A DNA stretch of 64,000 bases from Pseudomonas sputi (lineage in GTDB: Bacteria > Pseudomonadota > Gammaproteobacteria > Pseudomonadales > Pseudomonadaceae): contig NZ_BQHI01000002.1 in the NCBI RefSeq assembly GCF_021603585.1, forward strand, positions 310,001 through 374,000, in the 5' to 3' direction. The translations under genes and the position numbers were made by a program. Positions 1 to 8,799 of this stretch are shown piece by piece. The notes beneath the pieces were generated by a model. It had not been told where the DNA came from, searched no databases, and saw only the letters and a list, made by a program, of their open reading frames with translations. The stretch's first letter is position 1. Each line of letters opens with the position of its first letter.

Positions 1-128
1 TGGCCAAAAAGATGACAGAATTGCCCGCGTCCGGCCTGACGGAAGCCGCGCTGCAACGCAACATCGAGCGCTGGAAGGCGCAGCAGCAACAGCCACCGCA
101 ACCACCTGTCAGCGCCCCAAAACAGTAG
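1..128 (+). CDS. C-terminal end of an unidentified protein (partial)
   Basis: An open frame enters from the left edge and stops at TAG 126-128. About 41 residues are visible, ending in a Gln/Pro-rich tail after a short charged helix-like segment (ERWKAQQQQ). Nothing in this fragment identifies the family. It sits 9 bases before the DUF4398 lipoprotein gene on the same strand, so it is probably the preceding gene of the same transcription unit. No function is proposed. Confidence 0.6.
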   Translation, partial: AKKMTELPASGLTEAALQRNIERWKAQQQQPPQPPVSAPKQ

Positions 129-137
129 GGATTCTTA

Positions 138-494
138 GTGAGTAATCGACTTCTTTTCGCGGCCATGGCCGTCCTGGCCATGGCCGGTTGCGCCAGCGAT
201 CCGGCCCCCAACGAACAAATGCGTCTGACCGAGCAGGCCCTTGAGCAAGCCAAAGCCGTGGGCGCCACCGCCGAAGACGTGCCGGAAATGAAACTGGCAG
301 AAGACAAATTCAACCGGGCCAAAGGCAGCATGGCGGGTGAGTCCTACAAGAATGCGCGGATGCGCTTCGAACAGGCCGAACTCGACGCACGCCTGGCGGA
401 AGCCAAAGTGCTGACCCAGAAGAGCGAAGAGCAAGTGAATGTGCTCAACACCCGCATCGTCCGACTGCGCAAGCAACTGGGAGATGCCCAATGA
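138..494 (+). CDS. DUF4398 domain lipoprotein
   Basis: This is a 118-residue protein starting at GTG 138. It has a lipoprotein signal peptide: a hydrophobic stretch and then a lipobox around MAGC near residue 18, so it is probably anchored in the envelope. The rest is Ala/Glu-rich, helical and likely coiled coil, as in DUF4398 proteins. Its stop overlaps the start of the OmpA-like gene by 4 bases (ATGA), which implies translational coupling and a shared role at the outer membrane or peptidoglycan. The molecular function of DUF4398 is not established. Confidence 0.8.
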   Translation: MSNRLLFAAMAVLAMAGCASDPAPNEQMRLTEQALEQAKAVGATAEDVPEMKLAEDKFNRAKGSMAGESYKNARMRFEQAELDARLAEAKVLTQKSEEQVNVLNTRIVRLRKQLGDAQ

Positions 495-1303
495 GCCTGA
501 CGTCCAAAGCCCTCGGCGCTCTGATCCTTGCCGGTTGCGCCAGCCTCTACGGCTGCGCCGGTCAGCACAGCGAATCCGCATTGCAGCAGGCCAGCAGTGA
601 CTTCCAGAAGGTCAAGGAAGATTCCAATGTGCTGCGTATCGCGCCGAAGGACGTGATCCGCGCCGGTGAGTCCCTGGCCCGCGCCGATCGCCTGTCGACG
701 TACTGGGGCAGCGGCTCGGATGTAGTGCATTATGCCTACCTGAGTCAGCGCTACAGCGAAATCGCCCGCGAGCACACCAATCAGGTGCTCAACCAAGAAC
801 GTGTGGCGAAGCTGGAACTTGAGCGCCAGCGCCTGCAACTGGCCCTGCGCGAGTCCAAACTGCTGAGCGTGCAGCAGCAGGGCAAATGGCTGGAGGAGCA
901 GATCGTCGCACTGGCCACCACCCAGACCGACCGTGGCCTGGTGATGACCCTGGGTGATGTGTTGTTCGACACCGGCGAAGCCGAACTGAAAAACTCGGCC
1001 AACCGCGTGGTGTTGAAGATTGTGCAATTCCTGCAACTGAACCCGAAACGTATCGTGCGGATCGAGGGTTACACCGACAGCACCGGCGGCAAGCAGGAAA
1101 ACCTCAAGCTGTCCCGCGACCGCGCGCAGTCGGTGGCCGATGTGCTGACTGACCTGGGCATCGACGAAAAGCGCATTCAGGTCGAAGGCTACGGCGACGA
1201 ATACCCGGTGGACGCCAACGCTTCCGAACGTGGTCGTGCGCAGAACCGTCGGGTGGAAATCGTGTTCTCCGACGAAAAAGGCCAGCTCGGCGCCGCCCGC
1301 TGA
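491..1303 (+). CDS. OmpA-family lipoprotein (DUF4398 + OmpA C-terminal domain)
   Basis: This 270-residue protein has a signal peptide with a lipobox (LAGC, Cys16), an N-terminal helical DUF4398-like part (about 25-145) and a C-terminal OmpA-like peptidoglycan-binding domain (about 150-260). The OmpA domain shows the typical GYTDSTG, LSRDRAQSV and NRRVEI motifs. It is expected to be anchored in the outer membrane by lipid and to bind diaminopimelate-containing peptidoglycan non-covalently through the conserved Asp and Arg. It overlaps the upstream DUF4398 lipoprotein gene by 4 bases, and a good intrinsic terminator follows. The pair probably acts together in envelope integrity, which is inferred from context. 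Confidence 0.88.
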   Translation: MSLTSKALGALILAGCASLYGCAGQHSESALQQASSDFQKVKEDSNVLRIAPKDVIRAGESLARADRLSTYWGSGSDVVHYAYLSQRYSEIAREHTNQVLNQERVAKLELERQRLQLALRESKLLSVQQQGKWLEEQIVALATTQTDRGLVMTLGDVLFDTGEAELKNSANRVVLKIVQFLQLNPKRIVRIEGYTDSTGGKQENLKLSRDRAQSVADVLTDLGIDEKRIQVEGYGDEYPVDANASERGRAQNRRVEIVFSDEKGQLGAAR

Positions 1304-1318
1304 GGGGGCGTTACTGGA

Positions 1319-1353
1319 AAGCCCGGGCTGTCAGGCAGCACCGGGCTTTTTTT
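1319..1353 (+). terminator. Rho-independent terminator after the OmpA-like gene
   Basis: Inverted repeat AGCCCGG (1320-1326) and CCGGGCT (1341-1347) with a 14-base loop, followed by a run of T to 1353. It lies 16 bases after the stop of the OmpA-like gene. Confidence 0.85.
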
Positions 1354-1423
1354 CGTCTGTCGATTCCCTCACAAAGCGGTACAGATTTAACCGACACAGC
1401 ACTGTATGGTTGACTAATATGGC

Positions 1424-1457
1424 AACTGTCCCAGTACACTTCCAAACTGTTCCGGTA
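1424..1457 (+). promoter_or_regulatory. Direct repeat, candidate MocR-type operator
   Basis: Two near-identical 13-base direct repeats, AACTGTCCCAGTA (1424-1436) and AACTGTTCCGGTA (1445-1457), start exactly 21 bases apart, about two helical turns. They lie 47-80 bases before the start of the MocR-like regulator gene. MocR/GabR-type regulators typically bind direct repeats, so an autoregulatory operator is the simplest reading. A TTGACT -35-like element sits at 1410-1415, but no convincing -10 was found. Confidence 0.5.
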
Positions 1458-1503
1458 TTGTTTCACACAAGAATAAAACGCCCGTGAAATCGAGTGCTGC
1501 GTC

Positions 1504-2943
1504 ATGACCAATCTCTTGCTCTACCAACGTATTGCTCAACAGCTGGCCGAAGATATCCGCCGCGGCGTCTATCAACCGGGCGAGCGCGTGCCTTCGGTGC
1601 GCAAGATGAGTTCGCAGCTCAACGTCAGTCATGCGACGGTGTTGCAGGCTTACGCCAACCTTGAGGATCAGGGCCTGATCCGTGCGCGGCCGCAATCCGG
1701 CTACTACGTGCACCAGACCCCGGCACTGACGGCGCCCACGCCGGACATCGCCCGGGTCGAACGGCCAGGCCTGGTCACCCGCAGCAGCATCATTCAGCAA
1801 GTATTGGTCGAATCCCGTCGTGAAGGCGTGTTCCCGCTGGGGGCGGCGGTGCCGAGTGTCGATTATCTGCCGGTGCGTGCCCTGCATCAGCAACTGGCCA
1901 AGGTCACCCGCTTTCACAGCCCTCGGGCGTTCAGCTACATGTTCAGCCCCGGTTTCGAACCGCTGCGCCGGCAGGTGGCGATTCGCATGCGTGATGCAGG
2001 CGTGGTGGTCGACCCTTCGGAAGTGGTGATCACCCACGGTTGCGTCGACGCCTTGCAGATGTCGTTGCGGGTGCTGACCCGGCCTGGCGATCTGATCGCC
2101 GCCGAGTCGCCGACCTATTACGGACTGCTGCAACTGGCCGATCTACTGGGGCTGAAAGTCATCGAGATCCCCAGCGACCCCGCCACCGGCATGAGCCTCG
2201 AAGCCCTGCAACTGGCGGCCAACCAATGGTCGATCAAGGCCCTGGTGCTGACCACTCGCCTGAGCAATCCACTGGGCGGCACCATGCCCGAAGAGCGCCA
2301 GAAACAGCTGTTGCGGCTGGCCTCGGACTTCGACATCCAGATCGTCGAAGACGACATCTATGGCGAGTTGATGTTCGAGCAGGGCCGTACCAAGTCGCTC
2401 AAGGCTTACGACCGGCTCGACCGGGTGATTTATTGCTCGAGTTTTTCCAAGACGTTATCGCCCGGTGTACGCATCGGCTGGATGATCGCCGGCAAGTACC
2501 AGCAGGAAATCCAGCGTCTGCAGACCTTCAGCACCCATTCGGCGTGCAGCGTCACGCAAATGGCCATCGCGGCGTATCTGGAAAACGGCGGCTATGACCG
2601 GCATTTACGGTACATCCGTCAGGAATACCGAAAAAATCTCAGTGCTTTCCAGCTGGCGGTTCAGCAGTACTTTCCCGAAGGCACGCAGATGACCCGGCCC
2701 ACCGGTGGATTCATTCTGTGGGTCAGTCTGCCGGGACGGGTCAACACCCAGGAGCTGCATGTGCGGGCGCTGCAACAGGGCATCAGCATTGCGCCGGGCC
2801 TGATCTTCAGCAACACCGAACAGTTCAATCACTGCATCCGGTTGAACTGCGGCACTCCGTGGAATCGTGAGGCGGAACGGGCACTGATGACCCTGGGCAT
2901 GTTGGCGACCCAGCTCTGCCAGGAGATGGCCGGCGGATTTTGA
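1504..2943 (+). CDS. MocR-type GntR/aminotransferase-fold transcriptional regulator
   Basis: This 479-residue protein has an N-terminal GntR winged helix (about 1-75, with VPSVRKMSSQLNVSHATVLQAY typical of the recognition helix region). A fold-type I PLP-dependent aminotransferase domain follows (about 110-470). The PLP Schiff-base lysine is K316 in the SSFSKT motif. Proteins of this layout usually sense PLP or an amino-compound imine and regulate a neighbouring metabolic gene or themselves. No adjacent enzyme gene is evident here, so the target is unknown. The upstream 13-base direct repeats suggest autoregulation. The start ATG at 1504 gives the full wing-helix domain. Confidence 0.88.
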   Translation: MTNLLLYQRIAQQLAEDIRRGVYQPGERVPSVRKMSSQLNVSHATVLQAYANLEDQGLIRARPQSGYYVHQTPALTAPTPDIARVERPGLVTRSSIIQQVLVESRREGVFPLGAAVPSVDYLPVRALHQQLAKVTRFHSPRAFSYMFSPGFEPLRRQVAIRMRDAGVVVDPSEVVITHGCVDALQMSLRVLTRPGDLIAAESPTYYGLLQLADLLGLKVIEIPSDPATGMSLEALQLAANQWSIKALVLTTRLSNPLGGTMPEERQKQLLRLASDFDIQIVEDDIYGELMFEQGRTKSLKAYDRLDRVIYCSSFSKTLSPGVRIGWMIAGKYQQEIQRLQTFSTHSACSVTQMAIAAYLENGGYDRHLRYIRQEYRKNLSAFQLAVQQYFPEGTQMTRPTGGFILWVSLPGRVNTQELHVRALQQGISIAPGLIFSNTEQFNHCIRLNCGTPWNREAERALMTLGMLATQLCQEMAGGF

Positions 2944-3017
2944 AACAATGGCGGAGCTTGTCAGGTGGCGCCCAACAGGCGAGCATATGGTCCTCTGCCG
3001 TTAGCTTCGTTGGGTTC

Positions 3018-3497
3018 ATGAAAGCGACATTTTCTGCTGCCTGGGTTGTGCTCTGCCTGTTGATGATGGGTCATGTGCCTGGCGTTTTGGCGGCTGCGGT
3101 TCAGGAAAAGGCGCCGGCCAGTGCCACCGCGAAAAAACCGGTCACGGCCAGGAAAAACGTTCCAGCGAAGCAATCACCGCAGAAAAAGGCTGTTCCCACC
3201 ACGAGGCGCGCCCCGGTCGCCTCCAAGTCCAAGTCGGCGAAAGAAGTGGCCAAGATGCCGCTGCCGCCGGCGAAGCTCGATTTGAGTCTGCCAAAGGACA
3301 TGGTGCAGGAATTGAAACCTCCCGGCTCCGTGACAATGCCCAAGCGTGAGCCGATCCTGCCGCAAATGTTCGGCGACAAAAACAGCGGGTTCCAGCTCAA
3401 CGGCCGTCTGCTCAGCAACGAAATGCAGTTGCAACTGCGCAATGAGGAGCGCCGGGAAGTCGAAGGTGCGGCGCTGGATTTCGAGTTCAAGCAGTAA
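3018..3497 (+). CDS. Secreted basic protein of unknown function
   Basis: The start was placed at ATG 3018 because it begins a clear signal peptide (MKATFSAAWVVLCLLMMGH, then an Ala-rich cleavage region). The frame is open farther upstream without a better start. The 159-residue product has a Lys/Ala/Pro-rich low-complexity linker (about 30-85), then a conserved-looking C-terminal part with PPGSVTMPKREPILPQMFG. Related small Pseudomonas proteins have been annotated as 'translation initiation factor 2', probably through low-complexity similarity only. A periplasmic or surface location is likely. No function can be assigned. Confidence 0.65.
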   Translation: MKATFSAAWVVLCLLMMGHVPGVLAAAVQEKAPASATAKKPVTARKNVPAKQSPQKKAVPTTRRAPVASKSKSAKEVAKMPLPPAKLDLSLPKDMVQELKPPGSVTMPKREPILPQMFGDKNSGFQLNGRLLSNEMQLQLRNEERREVEGAALDFEFKQ

Positions 3498-3663
3498 ATC
3501 GCTTCCGTCGGTGACCCGCAGACCAGACGCTTTGTCGGAGACTGGTCAGTCACTTTCGTTTCTGCGTAAAAACCCCGGTTCAGGCAATTTAAAACAGCCG
3601 TTTAAGCGGTTACCCTGTTCCGCGTCCCTTTAATACATTACCCGCTGCGAGGAACGCGTCGTC

Positions 3664-3918
3664 ATGAAATGCCGTGAAGGCTGTGGCGCCTGCTGTATTG
3701 CCCCTTCCATCAGTTCGCCGATTCCAGGCATGCCCGATGGCAAACCTGCCGGTGAACGCTGCGTTCAGTTGTCGGTCGATAACCTGTGCAACATTTTCGG
3801 CCGACCCGAGCGTCCGGCGGTGTGCTCAGGATTCAAGGCCGATCCGGAAGTCTGCGGCAGCAGCCAGGCAGACGCGATCAGGCTGCTCGGCTGGTGGGAG
3901 CAGATGACGGCCGCGTGA
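3664..3918 (+). CDS. YkgJ-family cysteine cluster protein
   Basis: This 84-residue protein is rich in cysteines with YkgJ-like spacing: CREGCGACC near the N terminus, then ERCVQL, CNIF, VCSGF and VCG. The eight cysteines suggest a bound Zn or Fe-S cluster. The first ATG (3664) follows a good GAGGA ribosome-binding site at 3649. It may be co-transcribed with the START-domain gene 41 bases downstream. The biochemical role of the family is not well established; the family call rests on the cysteine pattern. Confidence 0.85.
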   Translation: MKCREGCGACCIAPSISSPIPGMPDGKPAGERCVQLSVDNLCNIFGRPERPAVCSGFKADPEVCGSSQADAIRLLGWWEQMTAA

Positions 3919-3959
3919 TGTGTCAAACGAACGGAACTTCAACAATAAGGAACAAGACT

Positions 3960-4565
3960 ATGGGTTCGCTGCATCGTATCGCTGTGTTGTGTGGTTTGAC
4001 TGCCGTGCTGGCCACGTCGGCCGCCCAGGCTGAAGACTGGAAAGTCGCCAGGAACGAGGACGGCATCAAGGTCTCCCTGAGCGAAGTGCCGGGTTCGGAC
4101 TACAAGTCTTATCAGGGCGTGACCGTGATGAAGACTACCATCGCCAAATTGCGCGCCTTGCAGGAAGACGTTTCCGGTGCCTGCGCCTGGATTCACGAGT
4201 GCAAGACCCAGAAACTGCTCAAGCACGAAGGCGACCAGAGCTGGACCTACACCCAGTTCAACACGCCATGGCCGGTGACTCCGCGCGATTCGATCCTGCA
4301 TGTCACCACCGTCGAAGGCGCCGATGGCAGCCTGACCCGTAATCTGGAAGGTGTGCCGAAGTACCTGCCTGAAGAAAAGGGCTTTGTGCGGGTCGCTCAG
4401 GTCAAAGGTTTCTGGAAGTTCGTGCCGAAAGGCGATCAGGTTGAAGTGACCTATCAGGTTCACACCGAGCCGGGTGGCAGCGTGCCGTCGATGATCGCGA
4501 ACAAGTTTGTGGTCGACGCACCGTTCAACACCCTGAAAGCCTTGAAGGAACGCGCCGAGCAGTAA
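3960..4565 (+). CDS. START-domain protein, periplasmic
   Basis: This 201-residue protein begins with a cleavable signal peptide (hydrophobic core, AAQA cleavage region near residue 24). The mature part resembles START/Bet v1-like lipid-binding domains, with the helix-grip pattern and the segments YTQFNTPWPVTPRDSILH and VPSMIANKFVVDAPFNTL typical of bacterial START proteins. START proteins bind hydrophobic ligands in a deep cavity, and the ligand here is unknown. ATG 3960 was chosen because it follows AAGGAA and begins the signal peptide. An intrinsic terminator follows 20 bases after the stop. Confidence 0.85.
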   Translation: MGSLHRIAVLCGLTAVLATSAAQAEDWKVARNEDGIKVSLSEVPGSDYKSYQGVTVMKTTIAKLRALQEDVSGACAWIHECKTQKLLKHEGDQSWTYTQFNTPWPVTPRDSILHVTTVEGADGSLTRNLEGVPKYLPEEKGFVRVAQVKGFWKFVPKGDQVEVTYQVHTEPGGSVPSMIANKFVVDAPFNTLKALKERAEQ

Positions 4566-4585
4566 ACATCGCGTTCATTTGCAAG

Positions 4586-4615
4586 CGCCCCGAAGAATTC
4601 GGGGCGTTTTGTTTT
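4586..4615 (+). terminator. Rho-independent terminator after the START-domain gene
   Basis: Perfect 9-base stem CGCCCCGAA (4586-4594) and TTCGGGGCG (4598-4606) with a 3-base loop, followed by TTTTGTTTT. Confidence 0.9.
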
Positions 4616-4878
4616 GCAGGTTTATTGTGTTTCCGGACATGCGTTGAACGAAATTTTCACAAAGTCTCCAAGACAATTCGCCCGCGCTGTTTGCACCTGT
4701 CCCGCTGCGCTGTGCCTTTAATGAAAGCCTGCGGCAGCGGGTACGAATCAATGGCAATGCCGCCGGTGATCGTGCAACATTTGCGCTCCGCGCAAGCCCC
4801 GGGGCCTGGAATGGCCAACAGAGGGCAGGGCGCAGCTGAATTTTTGCAACTTCAACTTCCAATGGGTCCTAAAACGAC

Positions 4879-6972
4879 ATGGCAAACCCGGACGCCCTGA
4901 GTCAGCAGCGATCTTCCAGTCGCCTGCTGCAACCGACCGTCAAATCGCATCTGGCCTACACGCTCCTGTGCGCGCTGGTCATGATGGTGATGTTTTCCGT
5001 GCTGCGCCTCGCGCTGCTGGTCTACAACCGCGAGATGATCCTCGACACCCCGGCCTCGACCTTCCTCGAAGCCTTCGCCAACGGCCTGCGCTTCGATGTG
5101 CGTCTGGTGGTGTATATCTGCATTCCGCTGGTGCTGGCGCTGTTCAGTGCCCAGGCCATGGCGGCGCGCGGGTTCTTCCGCCTGTGGCTGACCGTCGCTT
5201 CGAGCGTCGCGCTGTTCCTCGGCCTGATGGAGATGGACTTCTATCGCGAGTTCCACCAGCGCCTCAACGGCCTGGTGTTCCAGTATGTGAAGGAAGACCC
5301 GAAAACCGTGATGAGCATGCTCTGGTACGGTTTCCCGGTGGTGCGTTACCTGCTGGCGTGGGCCGTGGGCACGCTGATCCTGACTCTGGCGTTCAAGGGC
5401 GCCGACCGTCTGACCCGTCCGCGTGGCCCGTTCAGCGGTGGCAATGTCGGCACCCGTCAAGTGGCGCCATGGTATGCGCGTCTGACGGTGTTCGTGGTGT
5501 GCCTGCTGGTCTGTGTGGTGGCCGCTCGCGGCACCCTGCGCCAAGGCCCGCCGCTGCGTTGGGGTGACGTGTACACCACCGAATCGAACTTCGCCAACCA
5601 GCTCGGCCTCAACGGCACGCTGTCGCTGATCGCAGCGGCCAAGGATCGCATGGGCGAGGATCGCGACAACATCTGGAAAGCCACGCTGCCGCAGGATCAG
5701 GCGCAGAAAGTGGTGCGCGAGATGCTGGTGATGCCGGACGACAAACTGGTCGATGCCGATATTGCCGCCGTGCGTCGTGAATACACACCGCCTGCCGACA
5801 AGACCCTGCCGATCAAGAACGTCGTCGTGATCCTGATGGAAAGCATGGCCGGTCACTCGGTCGGTGCTCTGGGCGCGCCGGGCAACATCACGCCGTACCT
5901 CGACAAGCTGTCGAAGGAAGGCCTGCTGTTCGACCGCTTCTTCTCCAACGGCACCCATACCCACCAGGGCATGTTCGCCACCATGGCCTGCTTCCCGAAC
6001 CTGCCGGGTTTCGAATACCTGATGCAGACCCCGGAAGGCAGCCACAAACTGTCCGGTCTGCCGCAGTTGCTCAGCGCCCGCAACTATGACGACGTGTACG
6101 TCTATAACGGTGACTTCGCCTGGGACAACCAGTCCGGGTTCTTCAGCAACCAGGGCATGACCAACTTCGTTGGCCGCAACGATTTCGTCAACCCGGTGTT
6201 CTCCGATCCGACCTGGGGCGTGTCCGACCAGGACATGTTCGACCGTGGCCTGGTGGAGCTCAAGGCGCGGGAAAACGGCAAGCCGTTCTACGCGCTGCTG
6301 CAGACCCTGTCCAACCATACGCCTTACGCCTTGCCGACGCCGTTGCCGGTCGAGCGCGTCACGGATCGTGGCCCGCTCAACGAGCACCTGACCGCCATGC
6401 GTTATTCGGACTGGGCGTTGGGCCAGTTCTTCGAGAAGGCCCGCAAGGAGCCGTACTTCAAGGAAACCCTGTTCGTCATCGTCGGCGACCACGGTTTCGG
6501 CAACGAACGTCAGATCACTGAAATGGACCTGGGCCGCTTCAACGTGCCGATGCTGATGATCGCGCCGGGCATCCAGGAAAAATTCGGTACCCGTGACCAC
6601 ACCGTGGGCACGCAAATCGACATCGTGCCAACCATCATGGGTCGCCTCGGTGGCGAAGTGCGCCATCAGTGCTGGGGCCGCGATCTGCTGAACCTGCCGC
6701 AGGGTGACACCGGTTTCGGTGTGATCAAGCCGTCGGGCAGCGAGCAGACCACTGCCATCGTCACCGCCGACCAGATCCTGGTGCTGCCGAAAGAGAAGGA
6801 AATGGCACCGAAGATCTATCAGTACGAACTGGGCGCCAACCCGCACGCCGAAGTGGTACCGGATGCACCGCGCACAGCCGAGCTGAAACTCAAGCTCGAA
6901 GCGTTCCTGCAAACGGCGACCAAGAGCCTGATCGACAATACCGCCGGTGTGGTTAACGGCAAGCCGGACTGA
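4879..6972 (+). CDS. LTA synthase-like membrane phosphoethanolamine/phosphoglycerol transferase (sulfatase fold)
   Basis: This 697-residue inner-membrane protein has about five N-terminal transmembrane helices (roughly residues 25-205) and a large periplasmic sulfatase-fold domain (about 310-650). Metal-site features are visible: E321 in LMESMAG, Thr359/Thr361 in NGTHTH as nucleophile candidates, and D537-H538 in VGDHGFG. The family includes LtaS and OpgB-like enzymes that move phosphoglycerol or related headgroups from phospholipid onto glycans. In a Gram-negative the likely acceptors are periplasmic glucans or LPS, but the substrate cannot be read from sequence. It is monocistronic, between two terminators. 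Confidence 0.85.
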   Translation: MANPDALSQQRSSSRLLQPTVKSHLAYTLLCALVMMVMFSVLRLALLVYNREMILDTPASTFLEAFANGLRFDVRLVVYICIPLVLALFSAQAMAARGFFRLWLTVASSVALFLGLMEMDFYREFHQRLNGLVFQYVKEDPKTVMSMLWYGFPVVRYLLAWAVGTLILTLAFKGADRLTRPRGPFSGGNVGTRQVAPWYARLTVFVVCLLVCVVAARGTLRQGPPLRWGDVYTTESNFANQLGLNGTLSLIAAAKDRMGEDRDNIWKATLPQDQAQKVVREMLVMPDDKLVDADIAAVRREYTPPADKTLPIKNVVVILMESMAGHSVGALGAPGNITPYLDKLSKEGLLFDRFFSNGTHTHQGMFATMACFPNLPGFEYLMQTPEGSHKLSGLPQLLSARNYDDVYVYNGDFAWDNQSGFFSNQGMTNFVGRNDFVNPVFSDPTWGVSDQDMFDRGLVELKARENGKPFYALLQTLSNHTPYALPTPLPVERVTDRGPLNEHLTAMRYSDWALGQFFEKARKEPYFKETLFVIVGDHGFGNERQITEMDLGRFNVPMLMIAPGIQEKFGTRDHTVGTQIDIVPTIMGRLGGEVRHQCWGRDLLNLPQGDTGFGVIKPSGSEQTTAIVTADQILVLPKEKEMAPKIYQYELGANPHAEVVPDAPRTAELKLKLEAFLQTATKSLIDNTAGVVNGKPD

Positions 6973-6991
6973 TCAGTCGGCACAATAAAAA

Positions 6992-7020
6992 AGAGGCCTT
7001 TTGAAAGGCCTCTTTTTTTT
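6992..7020 (+). terminator. Rho-independent terminator after the LTA synthase-like gene
   Basis: Stem AGAGGCCTT (6992-7000) with AAGGCCTCT (7005-7013), short loop, then an eight-base T run. It may also serve the converging DUF3309 gene. Confidence 0.9.
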
Positions 7021-7033
7021 GTCGGTCAAACCG

Positions 7034-7186
7034 TCATATCCGACCCAGTAACAACAACACCAACAGGACTACCAGCACGACACCGATAATGCCCGACGGG
7101 CCATAACCCCAACTTCTGGAGTGCGGGAAGACCGGCAGACCACCGATCAGCAACAGGATCAGGATAATGATAAGAATTGTGCCCAT
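7034..7186 (-). CDS. DUF3309 small membrane protein
   Basis: Reading the minus strand from ATG 7186 to TGA 7034 gives a 50-residue protein. It has two hydrophobic segments (TILIIILILLLIGG and GIIGVVLVVLLVLLLL) separated by a short polar stretch containing HSRSWGYGPSG, the DUF3309 pattern. A good AAGGAA ribosome-binding site precedes the start. DUF3309 proteins are common tiny inner-membrane proteins of unknown function, often stress-associated in Pseudomonas by context. The gene faces the LTA synthase-like gene and shares the terminator region. Confidence 0.85.
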   Translation of the reverse strand: MGTILIIILILLLIGGLPVFPHSRSWGYGPSGIIGVVLVVLLVLLLLGRI

Positions 7187-7448
7187 GTCGAATTCCTTGT
7201 TGATAGTGTCTGAGATGTCTTGGTGTTCAAGGGCAGCTGGAAGTTGAATTAAATCCAGCCGGCTTACAAATTCCGACTGGTGCGCAAGAAAGAAAATTCA
7301 ATGTTTTTTTAAGGTATTTGGCTCGCGTGCTTATTTCGTTTGTTGTCGCGGTTTGCCCTCGCCATTCAGCAATCTGATGGAGCGTGGGTCGCTGGGGATC
7401 CTTCGCTACACTCCGCGCATCTTCCCCGGAACAACAAGGCTGTCTGCT

Positions 7449-8264
7449 ATGCAAAATCGCATGATGATCACTGGCGCGGGCTCTGGCCTGGGTCGCGAAA
7501 TCGCGCTGCGCTGGGCGCGTGAAGGCTGGCAACTGGCCTTGTCCGACGTCAGCGAGCCCGGTTTGCAAGAGACCCTGAAACTCGTTCGCGAGGCCGGCGG
7601 CGACGGCTTCATCCAGCGCTGCGACGTGCGCGATTACAGCCAGCTAACGGCGTTCGCCCAGGCCTGCGAAGTGAAACTTGGCGGCATCGACATCATCGTC
7701 AACAACGCCGGTGTGGCGTCGGGCGGGTTCTTCAGCGAGTTGTCGCTGGAGGACTGGGACTGGCAGATCGCGATCAACCTGATGGGCGTGGTCAAGGGCT
7801 GCAAGGCGTTTCTGCCGCTGCTGGAACAGAGCAAGGGCAAGATCATCAACATCGCCTCGATGGCCGCGCTGATGCAGGGCCCCGCGATGAGCAACTACAA
7901 CGTGGCCAAGGCCGGGGTGGTGGCACTGTCGGAAAGCCTGTTGATCGAACTGGCCCAGCAGGAAGTCGGGGTGCATGTGGTCTGCCCGTCGTTCTTCCAG
8001 ACCAATCTGCTGGATTCTTTCCGTGGGCCTACGCCGGCGATGAAAGCCCAGGTCGGCAAGTTGCTGGAAAGTTCGCCGATCACTGCCAGCGATATTGCCG
8101 ACTACATCTACAGGCAGGTCGCGGCCGGCGAGTTCATGATCCTGCCCCACGAACAAGGACGCATGGCCTGGGCGCTCAAACAGAAGAATCCGCAGCTGCT
8201 GTACAACGAAATGACCGCGATGGCCGAAAAGATGCGCGCCAAGGCCAGACAGAACAACGGCTGA
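7449..8264 (+). CDS. Short-chain dehydrogenase/reductase (SDR)
   Basis: This 271-residue classical SDR has the TGAGSGLG nucleotide-binding loop near residues 8-15, an NNAG motif, a serine in NIASMA, and catalytic Tyr150-x3-Lys154 in SNYNVAKAG. It should reduce or oxidise a carbonyl/alcohol with NAD(P)(H); the substrate is unknown. ATG 7449 was preferred to an upstream in-frame start at 7353 because the Rossmann motif starts close to the N terminus in this family. It stands alone before ynfA, with no specific pathway neighbours. Confidence 0.88.
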   Translation: MQNRMMITGAGSGLGREIALRWAREGWQLALSDVSEPGLQETLKLVREAGGDGFIQRCDVRDYSQLTAFAQACEVKLGGIDIIVNNAGVASGGFFSELSLEDWDWQIAINLMGVVKGCKAFLPLLEQSKGKIINIASMAALMQGPAMSNYNVAKAGVVALSESLLIELAQQEVGVHVVCPSFFQTNLLDSFRGPTPAMKAQVGKLLESSPITASDIADYIYRQVAAGEFMILPHEQGRMAWALKQKNPQLLYNEMTAMAEKMRAKARQNNG

Positions 8265-8328
8265 ACTTGCCCGGGGTTCGCCGCATCGTTAGGGTGGCCG
8301 CAACAGTCACCCTGACGAGATGCCTTGC

Positions 8329-8661
8329 ATGCTCAACTACCTGTGGTTTTTCCTGGCCGCGTTGTTCGAAATCGCCGGCTGTTTCGCGTTCTGGATGTGG
8401 TTGCGCCAGGGCAAGAGCGCGTTGTGGGTGATCCCGGCGCTGATCAGCCTGACCCTGTTCGCGCTGCTGTTGACGCGCATCGAAGCGACCTACGCCGGTC
8501 GCGCCTACGCCGCCTACGGTGGCATCTACATCATTGCTTCGATTGGCTGGCTGGCAGTGGTCGAGCGTATCCGTCCGCTGGGTTCGGACTGGATCGGTGT
8601 GGCGCTGTGTGTGATCGGGGCAAGCGTGATCCTGTTCGGGCCACGGTTTTCCGCGAGCTGA
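8329..8661 (+). CDS. YnfA-family (UPF0060) inner-membrane protein
   Basis: This 110-residue protein has four hydrophobic segments spanning nearly its full length and begins [19 protein letters not shown], a hallmark of UPF0060. It ends [12 protein letters not shown]. The family is related to small multidrug-resistance-type transporters. YnfA-like proteins have been implicated in efflux in enterics, but the substrate here is unknown. An upstream in-frame ATG at 8320 would add three residues; 8329 matches the family start. Confidence 0.9.
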   Translation: MLNYLWFFLAALFEIAGCFAFWMWLRQGKSALWVIPALISLTLFALLLTRIEATYAGRAYAAYGGIYIIASIGWLAVVERIRPLGSDWIGVALCVIGASVILFGPRFSAS

Positions 8662-8765
8662 ATCTCGCAGGCGTGAAGGAAATGTCTGAAGGCCGGCGCG
8701 ACTTGGCGCGTAGGGAATGACTGAATTGCCCGGCATGCATTGTAGGGCGGTCGAAAGCCGCGCAT

Positions 8766-8790
8766 CTTCAAGGCTCGCAAACCTTGAAGG
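8766..8790 (+). promoter_or_regulatory. Hairpin overlapping the csrA-family Shine-Dalgarno
   Basis: Perfect 8-base inverted repeat CTTCAAGG (8766-8773) and CCTTGAAG (8782-8789) with an 8-base loop. The right arm runs directly into the ribosome-binding site (GAAGGA 8786-8791) of the CsrA-family gene starting at 8800, so folding would hide part of it. GGA motifs lie in the same stretch, as expected for CsrA-type targets. Autoregulation is plausible but not shown. Confidence 0.5.
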
Positions 8791-8799
8791 ACACCTCCC

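Noticed and set aside
4852-6912. Long open frame opposite the LTA synthase-like gene
   Set aside because: Composition effect; the plus-strand product has clear domains and metal motifs.
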